Notes: generated by a model from the letters alone, not told the origin. A stretch of 64,000 nucleotides of DNA from Rhynchopus sp. YZ270_cl-10 (GCA_964035575.1 OZ037903.1:831001-895000), one strand, 5' to 3'. Shown: positions 9,819 to 22,200, numbered from the stretch's first letter. Made by a program: numbers and translations.

Positions 9819-11092
9819 CCCACCCCATAGACCACCCTAATTATTATGAAACTCTTAGTCAGTCACTGCTATAGCCATTTAACCCAGGGAGCGTAGCTAG
9901 TGCAAGAAATTCGACTTCGGGATCCGGAAAGTCTGTCCTCTGCTTGCGGAGGACTAGGCACAAGAAAATATTGCGTTCCCCCAGAAAACTAATTTTTGTC
10001 ACAGTAATTTTTGCCCAGGGCATGCTCTTGAAGCATGGCGGCTTGGTGTGAGAAGGGGCAGTGTATTGTTTTGTTCTAGATTTCAACGGTTGTTAGAACG
10101 AGTCAAGTGGATGCTTATCTAAACACTGACTTTAGTACAGACCCGAGAGATCACACATGACTTTGAGGAAAGAACAAAGCAATGCATCTGTACCCGCACG
10201 CCAGGTTGTAGTTACTTCAGAATTTTCTTAAGTTTGCATGAACGAGGAGGGGCGAATCATTCTTCGGGAACCATAGTTGTATACCATGGAATGATTTTCT
10301 CAAAAACACCACGTGGGGGCTGAATTCAATCCCTTAAGAATTGCGAATTCAGCCTTTGTAGAAGGTACGTCTTACTTGTACTTGTACTTGTATGCCGTGT
10401 CCACCCTTCTCGACCTTACCGGTTCACATGTACGAATAATATTAGGCAGTGGTAACACCCTTCTCAATTGTGCAAACTTAAGAATTTTCTGCTGTAACTT
10501 ACCAAAATCGATTTTCTTTCACCCCAAACACCCGCAACACCCCACCTGCTACTTCGGTAGCCTGTGTTGTTGGGAGTTGGTTCTCATGTTGATCCCCAGT
10601 GTTTTGCACTGCTTCTTCTGAGCCCAACGCTGTTTGGCCTGTCGACGTAATAAATACGAAGACAGGGCGGCGGTGCCAACAATTTTCCAATGATGTAACG
10701 TTTATCTGATTGATTTATCGTTTGATATACCTTGTGTGTCCTACTTCGTAACTTGCACACACGAGCAACGTATATTGAACGGTACTTCAAGCGATACTTC
10801 GTTATGTCATTGGGGGTACCTGGAAAAAAAAATTTTCCCAGACGTCCCAGATCTCCCAGATGTGGCCAGATCTGGCCAGATCTGGCCAGATCTGGGACGT
10901 CTGGGAAAAAATTTTTTTTCAAAAAAAAAAAAAATTTTCCCAGATCTGGCCAGATCTGGGCGGCCCAGATCTGGAGATCTGGCCAGATCTGGCAGCATCC
11001 GTGCTTGAAGTATCAAGTACTGGGATTTTTCTACTTTTTTTTACTTTCTGGAAAAAAGTACTTTGTACATCCATGTTAAGCTTCAATTATTC

Positions 11093-12183
11093 AGAAAAAT
11101 AATAACGAAAAAAGCAACAAAACTCACTGTCTGGTGGCAATTTTTATTGGTGCTGAAGAAAAAAAAACAAAAATCCCATTTTTTTGTATTGTATGCGCAG
11201 GTATTCTCTTTGTAGCAATGGGCAAGGGTATTCCCTACTTCGTATGAAGAGTGGATGTAATGTGTGCTCGCGTGGGACTCATTCTTAAAGTTAAAAAAAG
11301 AACCGTTTGTGGTGTGTTCTTTCCTGGGGGGGGACTTCACACATCTTCACATTTTGTGAAGATTTGTGAAATTGAAATGAAAATTTGTATTTTCCGATAC
11401 CCCGGAGCACACCACAACTTTGTTTTAAAACATTTAGCTCAAGGTGGCTATGCCCTAGAGGCTTAGGTTCATCTATGAATAAAATGAACGGTTCTCTTTT
11501 AAAATAGGGGAGGGTGACAAAAGACTACTGATGCAATGCCAGACGTTGAAGGACGTCTCGCCATTAATTTGGTTTTCCCTCTCTCTCTCTTTCTCCCGAA
11601 GTTTTCTCACGTATTTTTTTTTTCTTCGTGACGACGCTACTAGAGTTCTGGGTACATACTGTGCAAAAGTTTTTCAACATTTTTTTTTCTCAAAAAAGAA
11701 AATGATCAGACCAGAGTGTTTTTCTCTCTCTTTATGTTATCTCAGCCACACTCTTTTCGGTACGAGGTGTGTCGTTCTGCATAAATCTTAAGCCTTCGAC
11801 GTGACGTTGCACAAAGAACCTGTCTCTGGACAAAGGCCATTTGTCAGATGCCAATAAAAGGCAAAAAGAAAATGTCAGATGCTACCAATAAAAGACAGTT
11901 GAACGAAAAAAAATCAAAAGGAACATCTCTCGCTCTCCGATAATTTCTCCCGTTCACCCTTTTTTTTGTTGCCAGATGTGGACGAACATGCGTGTCATTT
12001 AGCAACTGATTTTTTCATCATTTTTCATGCTGGGAAAAAATAAAGCATGTTTTTAAAAAAAATGTGGGTATTTTCGTAGTGTTCTGTGGCTATGTTAACG
12101 CACCCTATCCCCACCCCATCGACACACAACACATCACACCACACCCATGCACAGAAAACTCTCACAAAAACCAAAACTCTAAG
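11093..12183. other. Intergenic before isocitrate lyase
   Basis: No gene is seen. A partial R2 copy lies at 11453-11473 (AGAGGCTTAGGTTCATCT). Just upstream of the lyase start is a C/A-rich stretch with a possible acceptor at CATGCACAG (about 12153), leaving a short A/C-rich leader before the ATG. Confidence 0.55.
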
Positions 12184-14001
12184 ATGCAGTCGGCAACAAG
12201 ACAGTCGTCGAAGCGTGTGCTGGCACAGAGCCGGCGTGCGTTTGGCGGTGACTCTGAGGCACTGTCGCTTGAGGAGGAGACGGCGAAGGTGCAGGCGTTC
12301 TTTGACCTGCCGCGTTTCCACAAGACGGAGCGGTCGTGGACGGCGCGTGACGTGGCGATGCTGCGTGGGTCGTTCCCGGAGACGACGAAGCGCTACCACC
12401 TGTCGAACGAGGTGGCGGCGAAGGCGTGGTCCACGTTTGACAAGAACTTCAAGACGGCAGACACGACGTGGACGTTTGGGTGCACGGACACTGTGCAGGT
12501 GACGCAGATGGCGAAGTACCTGAAGACAATCTACGTGAGCGGGTGGCAGTCGTCGAGCATGTGCTCGACCACAAACGAGCCTGGTCCGGACCTGGCGGAC
12601 TACCCGATGAACACTGTGCCGAACAAGGTGGACGAGCTGTTCCGTGCGCTGATGTTCCACGACAGGAAGCAGACGCTTGCACGTTCGATGATGACGGAGG
12701 AGCAGCGCCGTGCGACACCGATTGTGGACTACTTCAAGCCGATCATTGCTGACGGAGACACCGGACACGGAGGAACGTCGGCGGTGATGAAGCTGGCGAA
12801 GCTGATGGTGGAGGCGGGTGCGGCGGGTATCCACTTGGAGGACCAGAAGGCAGGAACGAAGAAGTGTGGGCACATGGGAGGAAAGGTGCTGGTGTCGATC
12901 CAGGAGCACTGCGAGCGTCTGAAGGCGGCACGTCTGCAGATGGACGTGATGGGGGCACAGACGATGGTGGTGGGACGGACGGACGCAGACTCTGCGCAGT
13001 TCCTGGACAACAACATTGACCCACGTGACCACCCGTTCATCATGGGGACACGGAACAAGGACCTGCCGAACCTGACGGACGCACTGCGTGACATGGAGAA
13101 GGCGAAGATGAGCCCCGAGGAGATGATGAAGGCACAGACGCTGTGGGGTGAGAAGGCGAACATTGTGACCTTTGGTGAGGCTGTGACGGAGGAGATCAAG
13201 GCCCTGGGGAAGACGGAGGCGAACATTGCGGACGCACTGAAGACTTGGGACGCGAACTACAAGGACCTGGGACACGTGGAGCAGCGTGAGCTGGCACGTG
13301 ACCTTGGTGTGGAGCTGTACTGGTCGTGGTACAAGCCCCGCACCCGTGAGGGGTTCTACCGTGTGCTGAGCGGGATTGACCTGTGCATCCAGCGCGGAAA
13401 GGCCTTCGCCCCGCACGCCGACCTGATCTGGATGGAGACAGACACACCGAACGTGGCACAGGCGAAGCGCTTCGCGGACGGCGTGCACAGCGTGTCCCCG
13501 AAGCAGTTCCTTGCCTACAACCTGTCCCCCTCCTTCAACTGGGACGTGTCTGGCCTGAGCGATGCCGAGATGGAGTCCTTCTCCCGCGACATCGGCAAGT
13601 TCGGATTCGTCTGGCAGTTCTGCACCCTGGCCGGGCTCCACAGCAACGCCCTCATGGTCGACCTCTTCACGAAGGACTACGAGCAGCGTGGCATGCGTGC
13701 CTACGTCGAGAAGATCCAGCGCCAGGAGCGCGAGCACGACGTCGAGACCCTCACCCACCAGAAGTGGAGCGGTGCCCAGGTCGTCGACTTCCAGTCTGGT
13801 CTCCTCAACAACCTCACCTCGACCGGGATCATGAGCAAGGGTGTCACTGAGGACCAGTTCAAGGACACCAAGGCTGCTGTCCACGAGCAGGAGCACGAGG
13901 ACCCCCCGGCCTCCAGGCCCAAGAAGTACGCCAGCTCCCTTGGTGAGCCCAAGACACCTGACTTCATCTTCGATGACGATGTCCCTGCCAAGTCTGCATG
14001 A
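12184..14001 (+). CDS. ICL: Isocitrate lyase
   Basis: It splits isocitrate into glyoxylate and succinate, the first step of the glyoxylate bypass. The ORF has 605 residues and no intron. The family signature KKCGHM is at about residues 228-233, with DGDTGHGG upstream, VVGRTDAD and WMETDTP downstream, and NLSPSFNW near the C-terminal third. Length and the insert after the signature fit the long eukaryotic form. I chose the ATG at 12184. The frame extends upstream, but only to a GTG, through a non-protein-like stretch. The N-terminus ([10 protein letters not shown]) is basic and could be an organelle presequence. The C-terminus AKSA is not a clear PTS1. Third codon positions switch from mostly G to mostly C at about 13,380. 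Confidence 0.96.
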   Translation: MQSATRQSSKRVLAQSRRAFGGDSEALSLEEETAKVQAFFDLPRFHKTERSWTARDVAMLRGSFPETTKRYHLSNEVAAKAWSTFDKNFKTADTTWTFGCTDTVQVTQMAKYLKTIYVSGWQSSSMCSTTNEPGPDLADYPMNTVPNKVDELFRALMFHDRKQTLARSMMTEEQRRATPIVDYFKPIIADGDTGHGGTSAVMKLAKLMVEAGAAGIHLEDQKAGTKKCGHMGGKVLVSIQEHCERLKAARLQMDVMGAQTMVVGRTDADSAQFLDNNIDPRDHPFIMGTRNKDLPNLTDALRDMEKAKMSPEEMMKAQTLWGEKANIVTFGEAVTEEIKALGKTEANIADALKTWDANYKDLGHVEQRELARDLGVELYWSWYKPRTREGFYRVLSGIDLCIQRGKAFAPHADLIWMETDTPNVAQAKRFADGVHSVSPKQFLAYNLSPSFNWDVSGLSDAEMESFSRDIGKFGFVWQFCTLAGLHSNALMVDLFTKDYEQRGMRAYVEKIQRQEREHDVETLTHQKWSGAQVVDFQSGLLNNLTSTGIMSKGVTEDQFKDTKAAVHEQEHEDPPASRPKKYASSLGEPKTPDFIFDDDVPAKSA

Positions 14002-15360
14002 ACACCACGAGAACCATTATTGTGAACAAAAGCGAACCGTTCCCATTCCCCTTCACTGTTTATCTCATTTAGTCTCATCAAAGCGAGAGCATCCCGTCAG
14101 GTCAGCCGAACAGTCCCAGAGAAACTTCTTTCACGTACATGGTAACTATGAATGTTAGTTGGTGGACAGCACGAACCGGCCTTTCGCACCGTTCAATCGT
14201 TTTACCCCCCTTTTTAGGTGACTAAGCACGAGACGCTTACGTTCATCTTTCCAACCTTTTTTATCGATTTTTATTTTTTGCTCTTTTGTTCTATACGGGC
14301 GATATTACGTTATTCTTTTCTAGTGTTTTTTTTTCACTGCGACGTTATCCTTTTTTTTAACGTCCAAAAATACAGTGGCCATCCTAAAGGTTGTACACAC
14401 GCTGAGCACTATCGGCAGTGTGCCAAGCTCGTGTGATGAGATGTCACGTTTATTATTTACTGTCCCACTAAGTGTGATACTTGGTGCCAGAATCTAATAC
14501 TGACATTCTTCTGTTGCACAGGCAACCATCACAAACGGTGCTTCTCCTCCTGAAGGAAACAGGCAATGATTTTCGGTTCTCTCTTTCTTCCGCCTTTTTT
14601 TATGTTCCATTTTGCCCCCTTTTTTTTTGTACCAAACAAGGCTTGGTATGTGTTTTTTTTTCTGTTTTGAGGTGATGTCTTGAAATTAGGTTGAAGGAAA
14701 CTCTCTTGTCATAGAGCAGTTTAAGATCACCTTTTTTGAAAACGTTCTTTTTTTTGTTAGATGGGGTGTCCAGGCACTTTCATCCCGCAAGCCTTTTTAT
14801 TTCCCTCCTTTTTTTTTCTTCGTTTTTCTTTTTGTTCTGGTACCTGCATCCATTGTGATGTTTGCACTGTCAACATTTGTTTTTTTTTTCTCCTCGCGAT
14901 ATGCATTGCGGACTGATACACAGGTCGCAACCATCCTCGCTTTGATAAAAACAAACACCCCATCTTCTCCCCTTCCAACGGTTCTCTCTCCTCTCTCTCC
15001 CCCAAAAAAAAAGAGAAAAAAAGACAAACCAATACAGCCTTCACTTGTCCCCCCCTATTTTTCTACATACTGGTGTGGCTGAAAGGAGGTGCTAATTTGT
15101 GCTATTTTGTGCTATTTTGGGGTCGTCAGCCACACCACATACTGCGGTAGCTGATGAGATGCACTGCTCTCTAAAAAAAGAGTCTTTGCCTTCCACGTTG
15201 ACCATGACGTTCTTGGAGACTACTCGTTTGTCATGATCGTAGAGGTTTTCCAGCAATCCCCTCTCACCCACTACAGAGACCAAACAAAAACAATACACTA
15301 ACTTTCTCCCTCCACTTTGGTCTCCGCGGAGGTATATTTTGAAAAGGGTTTTTTTGTTGA
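14002..15360. other. Intergenic between isocitrate lyase and kinesin
   Basis: No gene is seen. It holds an R2 copy (14216-14248), pyrimidine runs around 14760-15000, and a short triple repeat of GTGCTATTTT-like words at about 15091-15119. Confidence 0.55.
14216..14248 (+). repeat. R2 dispersed motif
   Basis: TAAGCACGAGACGCTTA sits after a pyrimidine run ending TTTTTAG. The core can form a 5-bp hairpin (TAAGC with GCTTA). Close copies are at 50594-50626 and 37711-37741. Confidence 0.6.
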
Positions 15361-18300
15361 ATGTCAGGGAATATTAGAGTATGCGCGAGGGTACGACCGT
15401 TTCTTGCAGGGGAGGGGCGAGATCGTGCTGCGCTTGATGTGCAGAGTGGGTCGGAGAGTTCGATTAGGATTCTGAGCGATGGTGAGCAGAAGTACCACTT
15501 TACGCGGGTATGGGGTGAGAATTCAACACAAGATGAGATCTTTGGTGCAGTCGGACGACCCTCAGTTGACGATGTCCTGGCCGGCTTCCATGCCACCATC
15601 TTCGTCTACGGCCAGACCGGCACTGGCAAGACACACACCCTGGGAAACACTACACCCGGCAACGAAGGCATCCAACCACGCGCCATCACATATCTTTTTG
15701 AACGTGCTGAGCAGATGCAAGGCAAAGTGGTTGTCCAGGCAGAGTATGTACAGCTCTACCGCGAACGCATGCTGGATCTCCTGGACCCGACCAAGGAGAG
15801 AATAGAACTTCGTGCCGATGATGTACACGGTACTGCAATTGAAGGGAACACCTGCGCCACAGTGTCATCAGAAGAGGAATTGAAACGTCTCATCCACATA
15901 GGCGATACGAACCGTATCACCGCGAACACACAGCTCAACTCCTCATCCTCGCGGTCGCATTCGTGTCTGATCCTCACCACATCAGTCACCCCGGATATGC
16001 CCAACCCCCCGCAAGACCAAATCAAGCAAGGCCGTCTCTACCTCATTGATCTGGCAGGGTCCGAACGCATTTCAAAATCCGGTGCAACCGGGGATTCATA
16101 CAAAGAAGCCGTTGCGATTAACAAATCGTTAACCGTGCTTGGAACCTGTGTACACGGGATTGTGAATGGGACACAGCACATTCCGTTTCGTGATTCGAAA
16201 TTGACAAGGTTGCTGCACCATTCGTTGACAGGAAAGGGGAAGACCACGGTTATTATTACTGTACACCCTTCGAGGGCGAATCTTGGCGAAACCGCTTGCA
16301 CATTAAAGTTTGGGGAGCGTGCGATGAAGGTACAGACGCAGATGACTGTTGGGGACTACCAAGAGAAGGCGACAGCAGCGTTGCTGCGGACAGCGCAACA
16401 GCAGGAGGTGTACGCAAACCTGCAGACACGATACAGCGCAGAAGAACAGCAACTGACAGAGGAGGAACGCATCCGTGCCGAGAAGGAGGAGCAGATCAAA
16501 GCAGTGGAGTTGGACATTCTTGTTAAGGTAGGGAATCTGCGGAAGGAAATGGAACAGAGTATGGAGGTAGGTCTGTCACGGCATGTTGCGCACTCTGAAG
16601 CGCAGAAGGCGAAGATGGCGGAGGAATTAGCGCTTCTTCGTGACCAGGAACGTGAACAGGTTGATGCAGCAAAGCTGCACACAACAGACAAACGCGAAAC
16701 CATGCAGCGCGAAACAGACGAATTCAAACAACACTTCCAGACCATACTCAATGACCTCAAGGAGCGCGGGGCTGCCACCAGCAACAAGGAAATCCCTCCC
16801 ACCCCAGACGAGCAGCCACTCAAAGATAAGCTCGCCAAATCCCGTGCAGAGCTAGCCGACCTGAAGCACCAGATCCGTGACCGCACCCCCTCTGAACACT
16901 CAGGCCGAACACTTCGTGAATTGAAGCAACTCACCATGAAGCTCAAACGCCACAACGCAGACCTTGCAGGCAAGGCGCGCGACCTAAAACACATCAAGGA
17001 GGACAGGGTATGTATTTACCTTTAGTGTCGTTTTGAGAAGCCAAAAAAGTCACTGCAACTAATCAAAACTCCTTCAGTCTTGTTGAAGTCGGGTGATTTT
17101 TTTGCATCGATCAAAACGTTGTCAACACTCATTGCCCTGTAGCAATGTAGGGATCTTTGCACCACCACCACCCTTCCCCCTACAGGAACGTCAAGCCGCA
17201 TTCCTCGAAGCCGCTCCCTCAGTGGAAGACGACGCGTCTGACATGAGCAGGGTATGCATGCAACCACAACCCTTCAAAGAGCGAACCATGTGGACTGTTG
17301 CATGGAGCTTGGCAACTACACACCCCCTTTTTTTTTTACAATGTTCCGTGGTTCGATAACCCCACGGAGTGTCAGTGCCCTGCGTCCCAGCGTTTTGCAC
17401 TATCAACTTCTTTTTGCCAACCTTCCACAACGTATTAGGTTCATCTTATCTGATTTGATATAAACATCTTAATAAACTCTTTTTCTTTCCACAGCCCGAA
17501 TCCTCTGGAGTAGTGGAGACTGCGATGACAGACTTTACCCCACCTTCGTCACCTTCGTCGGGAGGGAATGAGATGGCACGGGAGAAGAAGACGTACTTGA
17601 CACCTACCCAGGTCAAGGAGGCGCGGGGGAAGGACCCTTTACAGCTTACACGGGAGGAGGAAGATGTTTTGTTCGAGCACGTCGAGACGCGCCATATGAA
17701 GGACGCAGTGCGTAAAGAGCAACACTTCCGCGAGCTTCTTGAACGCATCCTGCAATACCTGGAAGGTGGCACCCCGATGTGGCGGATCGCTGCTGATAAA
17801 CACATCGAACGGAGTTTCATGTACACCGACCGTGTCCGCGAACAACTCTATGTTGTAAAAGAAAACAAAGACGGCACGCCAAACCGAGAAGACTACAGTG
17901 ATATCATCGACCTTACAAACATTGTTAGCGTGGTGCTTGGACAAGAAACCGCAATATTTAAGCAGTTTCATCCGCCGGATTTTAAACCTGATACTTCAAA
18001 AAGAGAGGAACGCGCGGATATTGAAGAGGTCGTGACAAAGGACACTGTGAAGGACCATTTCTACAAGTCGTTTTCGCTTGGGATGAAAGGGAATATCTCG
18101 TTGGATGTCATTGCGAGTGTGCACAACGATTATGAGGCCTGGCTGACGGGGCTGCATCGGTTGAAGTGCCCGCCCCCTCAGTTTGTTGCCCCCCTATTGA
18201 TTGAAGACTTTCCGAGGTTTGCGGAGTTAGACCCGCTTCAACAGGAGGTCTGCAGGAAAATGCATCTTACCCCTGAAATATACCTCAAAGCACGTCGCCA

Positions 18301-18502
18301 CGTCTTCTCAGACAGCCGCCTCTTTATGACTCTCTACGATATGCGTACCATGACCGGGTTAGACCTCTGGACCTCCCACCAGCTCTTCATTCACTTCACA
18401 GAAGACGTTGACTACCTAAAGAAACACGAGGTTTGGTTGGTCGCAAGCAAAAAGAGCGGAATGCAAGGACCAGGAAGGCGGCCGTTAAGTTTGTTATATT
18501 AA
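15361..18502 (+). CDS. Kinesin-like motor protein, N-terminal motor, unusual C-terminal half
   Basis: A microtubule motor with exons 15361-17007, 17186-17251 and 17495-18502, all phase 0 with GTATG donors, total about 906 residues. The motor domain fills residues 1-325: GQTGTGKTHT P-loop, NSSSSRSH switch I, DLAGSE switch II, then a short neck and coiled coil to about 540. Exon 2 gives 22 acidic residues. Exon 3 encodes a region that looks PH-like (about 650-735, from MWRIAAD to FKQF) and a helical segment (about 810-880, LTPEIYLKARR). Both are inferred from pattern only. The last 25 residues look less protein-like than a basic frame next to them (KQKERNARTRKAAVK at about 18448), so the 3' end deserves checking. 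I cannot assign the subfamily. Confidence 0.9.
17351..17415 (+). repeat. R1 dispersed motif inside kinesin intron 2
   Basis: Starts GTTCGATAACCCCACGG, continues GTCAGTGCC, and ends CGTTTTGCACTATCAACTTC. The same layout sits in an intron of the 2592-residue gene at 46636-46709. The TTCGATAAC part lies in a 6-bp hairpin and resembles a tRNA T-arm, but no tRNA is present. Confidence 0.65.
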
Positions 18503-19087
18503 GGGTAGGAAGGGAGAGGGGAGAGAAAGAGGGAGAGATGTTAAAAAAGAGTTGTTTTAAAAAGAAATCGCTTTTTTTTTCCCCTGATCCCGCAAACCTC
18601 ATGAAGATGAGAGGGGGGAAAAAGGTACATTTTATGTTGCAATTTTCCCCCTATCTTGTGTAACCCTCATATTATTTTTTTAGTTAGAAAAGGGAGAGGG
18701 GCGTGCTTCTCTACAATGGGGACGCCTTTTCTTCTTTCAGTACAGTTCCCCCCATTTTATTCCCAACACCCAGAGTTTTTTTCTCACAATATAGAACGCG
18801 GAGATACAAGAAAAAAAGAAACGAAACCCCCTTTTTTTTTCTGGGCTACCTTAAGATAGTTACCGTACAGTGCTCCTAATGTGCTTGTCATCTACCCGCA
18901 GTTTCATCGTGTGGTGTCTGGAAGCCTTGTGTTCTTTGCACAAACTTCGAAGTAGTGCGTGACCCACTCCGCAAAGGAGTTGGGTGTGAGCCTGTCATTT
19001 GACTGTTGTTGGCTCCCACAGCCTCTTTTGATCTGTCTAGATATTTTGGTTGTGGCAAATCATCCTCAAATCATTATTTCATTCAAT

Positions 19088-19158
19088 AATACGCTCTGTG
19101 GAGTGGTCAGTGCCTGCTTCCCAGAGGTGTTTTGCACTAATCAACTTCACTTTTTTTT
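19088..19158 (+). repeat. R1 dispersed motif upstream of dynein
   Basis: Carries GGTCAGTGCCTG, then TTTTGCACTAATCAACTTCA and a T-run. It lies 70-140 nt upstream of an acceptor-like AG. Confidence 0.65.
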
Positions 19159-19189
19159 GTGACATCTTCACATTTTGCGTACATTAAAT

Positions 19190-19227
19190 AAAACCTCCTC
19201 CTCCCTCCTCCATCACCACCACCCCAG
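19190..19227 (+). promoter_or_regulatory. Candidate splice acceptor in the dynein leader
   Basis: A pyrimidine-rich tract (CCTCCTCCCTCCTCCATC) ends at CCCCAG, 29 bases before the ATG at 19257. It could serve spliced-leader addition or a 5' UTR intron. The sequence alone cannot tell. Confidence 0.35.
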
Positions 19228-19256
19228 ATGTGGTTCTATTCTGTGTGTTCTGAGAG

Positions 19257-22200
19257 ATGGACGCATCGCGTAGTAAAGGACACCAAGCAAGCACCCTACA
19301 GAACACCGCAGGCAGCTTAGGACGGACAGCCGGCTCTTCCAAATCGGACCGCGGGTACCACACCCGGGTGGTTCCGCTTGGCCTCGACGCTGGCGTCGCT
19401 TCGCAGTTTGGCTTCCCTTTTGCGAACAGCCTGGAGCTACAGGGGGTTTTCACACAGCCTAACCACCTTCCTGCGTCAGACACAAAGACCTCTACTGCAA
19501 CCACGACGTTGGACGGACTGTCGGATTTTCATTTGAGCTTTCCTACTCCTTATGCTTCGGGGACATTGGCGCCGCTGCAAACCTCACAGAAATGGGTCAC
19601 TGGAGAGGATGGAATGTGTCTCACCGTTGGATCGCTTCCTGCAGTGTCCATGCCACACCCCGCATGGGAACGTGAACGGCATGTGTACGAAACGTTAAAG
19701 CAAAACCGCTTCTTCCGTGAACTCCCCCTCCGCAGAGCGCTCCGCCTCTGGGGGAGTAAGACCAGACAGCAGCGCTTCCTCTATGCACGCCGCAGGGTCG
19801 GGTCCCAGCTTCTGTTCCTTAAGCAAACCCACGGCAGCCTTGTACGGGAGGTGCACCGCACCGTATTTGACACAACCACCGCTCTCCCTCTCCTTCACCT
19901 CACAGTCTGTGTCAAAGGAAACGGTCTCTTCCACGAATGCCTACAAGAAGCATTTGACAAGATACAACGAAAGGTGCAAAGTGAGACGCACGCTCCTTTG
20001 AAGGAAATGGCAGAAACTTTACAGAAGAGAATCACATCGCATGTGGAGGGGGTGGATAGAACGTCTGCTGGGGTGGGAAGCTTTGACTCTACGTTGAGTA
20101 TGCTCGATTCTGATGATTTTGGGCAGTTTTTGGCGCAAAGGAAGAAAGGCGTAGATGCAATCACCGAAGACGAAATGGTCGCATCAGCCACACAATTCGC
20201 ATCAAGACTCAAACAGGATCTTTTCATCGGATCCTGCTCTAAGCGTCTTTCTCAGCTCTGCAGATACATCGTTACCGAAGGCTTGGTGCGGTATTGTGGT
20301 GAATGGGGTGAAATTCTCCTTGGTTTCTGCCAGGTCACACCGGATGCGCACTTTGCAGCACTCAAGCTTACGACTCCATTTATAATTCGAGCAGAGACAC
20401 GACTAAGAGATAACAACCAACACAAAATGTCGCCCTCAAAAGAAGAGCTGCAACGCTCCCTTTCCAGCTGTCTGCAGAATATGAAAACAACAGTAGACAG
20501 CGCAGTCTCCACCCCTTTAGGTGTCGATCTGTTAGCAGCGTTTCGGGCTACTACAGTACACCGCAACCTCATCGGGGGGTTGACACGCACTGTTAACGAA
20601 ACATACACTATTTTGACAGAATACTGCGGTACTCTTGGCGACGTGCAACGGTGGCAACGGTGGATTTCGAAGGAATGGACTTTACAACGGGAGACATGGG
20701 TCAAAGATTTGGAGCAGGTCACGGTACAGGATTTGCATAACATCTTTGAAACACTGAATAGCGCCGATTCTGCAGTGAAGGCACGACTTTGCAATGTCTC
20801 CATCGGTGTACTCAGTGTAAACCACGCTGTGCTGCGTTCCGAGATTCTACCGGGTGTCGCGGTTATCAAACAGTGGTGCCAAGGCATTCTTCTTTCTATA
20901 GCCAAAACCCGTGCAGAGCGTGTCAAAGAGCATCTCCTCTCAGTCCTCATTACCGTCCGCACCCGGCATACCGACCTCGACAAATGGTCTGCCTGGGGGG
21001 AAGAACTAATGGACATTGTCACACAAAAATCCAGAGTGCTCTCCCTCATTAACGAAGTAAAAGAGCTGTTCCGCGTCATCGAGGTTTCCTTCACGCAGTG
21101 CCCCTCCGAGATCCGTTCCCTTGAAACCATTCTGCTAGTCTCAGATGATTCAGACACATCTACACGCCCACTCCAAAAGCAATACCTAGATGCTCTAGAT
21201 GAGGCCCAAACCTTCCGGACAACCTCTCTGGAAACACAGTACGAAACCTTGAGCACCCGGATTGCCGGTCTGAAGGGAGAGCTTTGTGAAAAGAAGGAGA
21301 AATACTCTACCGGGATCTACGCTTCGGCGGACCCTGAGGGTGGGTCTGCTGCAGTGCTTTCATCTATTTCTGAGGAGAAGAAGGCGATGTTGGAGCTTCG
21401 TACACAAAGCGAGACGTGCACAAAGTATCTGGCACTATGCAGCTTTGCTGCCGTAGACTGGGAAGAGCTGACCTCTGCAGAAGAAACGCTAGCAACACGG
21501 GAGGATATGTGGAATAGATTTGACGGTTTTTTGCATGCATCCAATGAAGCAACTGTGTCATCACAAAGCAGCCTCGACGTTGCAGAGCTGACCGCAACCT
21601 TTGAAGAATACGAAGACTTCGCCTCCACCTTCCACACCACCCACCCCCACTGCGACGTCTGCGCACGTCTCCAAGAAAGGGTACGCTACTTCATCTCCCT
21701 CCTCCCCCTCTTCCACCAGCTTGCCTCCCCTGCAATGCGGAACCAACATTGGAATGAAATTCTCAAGGCTTCAGGAGTAGGTGCTGTCGCAGATTCGAGT
21801 ACATTGACGATGGAGGATCTGTTGGCGATGAATATTAATTTGGATGCATGCGAAAGAGTGGCTCGAAAGGCGGCAGGGGAGTACGGCATTTTGTGTTCCA
21901 TTAAAGAGATTGACACTCTCTGGGATCAGACGGTGTTTGAACTGTCGGAGCATGGTGGGACCTGGCTTATCAGTAGGGTGGATGAGGTGATACATCAGCT
22001 GGAGGACCATCAGGTGCAGTTGCAGGCAATGGCGGCGTCGCGTTTCATATCTGGTGTATCGTCAGAGGTGGAAAGCTGGGAGGCACGCATTCGTGTCGTC
22101 TCGGACTGTCTAGAAGAATGGCTGTTAGTCCAAAAGAGCTGGCTATACCTAGAATTTATCTTCTCCTCTCCAGACATAAACGAACAGCTCCCAGAGGAGT

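Larger units (their letters stand above)
8184..11003. repeat. Tandem copy B of the same ~2.7-kb unit
   Basis: Near-identical to copy A and about 180 bp longer at 8805-8990. It ends with a CCAGATCTGG cluster and GGCAGCATCCGTG, the inverse of the start of the 172-bp array at 5018. The match suggests a recent duplication of the unit inside the composite element. Confidence 0.85.
3301..11092. mobile_element. Composite foldback element, ~7.8 kb, with inverted ends and 7-bp direct repeat
   Basis: ATTATTC occurs at 3301-3307 and again at 11086-11092. Just inside, the ends are imperfect inverted repeats: CATGGATGTACAAAGTACTT starts at about 3314 on the left, and its near reverse complement ends at about 11076 on the right. 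A second inverted pair lies further in: CACGGATGCTGCC at 5018 and GGCAGCATCCGTG at 10991-11003. The interior holds nested palindromes, a 172-bp array and two 2.6-2.8-kb tandem copies. No transposase, integrase or reverse transcriptase is visible, so I would call it a non-autonomous DNA-type or foldback element. Chance identity of a 7-mer near the ends remains possible. Confidence 0.5.
18503..19256. other. Intergenic between kinesin and dynein
   Basis: No gene is seen. It contains an R1 copy (19088-19158) and, 30 bases before the dynein ATG, a C/T-rich tract ending CCCCAG at 19227. Confidence 0.6.

Noticed and set aside
5561-11003. Copies A and B as long terminal repeats of a retroelement
   Set aside because: The copies are adjacent and have no internal coding region between them; no reverse transcriptase or integrase is seen.
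12064-12183. Upstream extension of isocitrate lyase
   Set aside because: It begins at GTG, not ATG, and the extra 40 residues are His/Pro/Asn-rich with no match to the family.
12025-13896. Minus-strand ORF of 623 residues over isocitrate lyase
   Set aside because: It lies opposite a clear enzyme gene, has repetitive Leu/Arg/His-rich translation and no motif. It arises from the biased third positions of the real gene.
17349-17372. tRNA-like T-arm (GTTCGATAACC)
   Set aside because: No acceptor, D or anticodon arm can be drawn around it; treated as part of R1.
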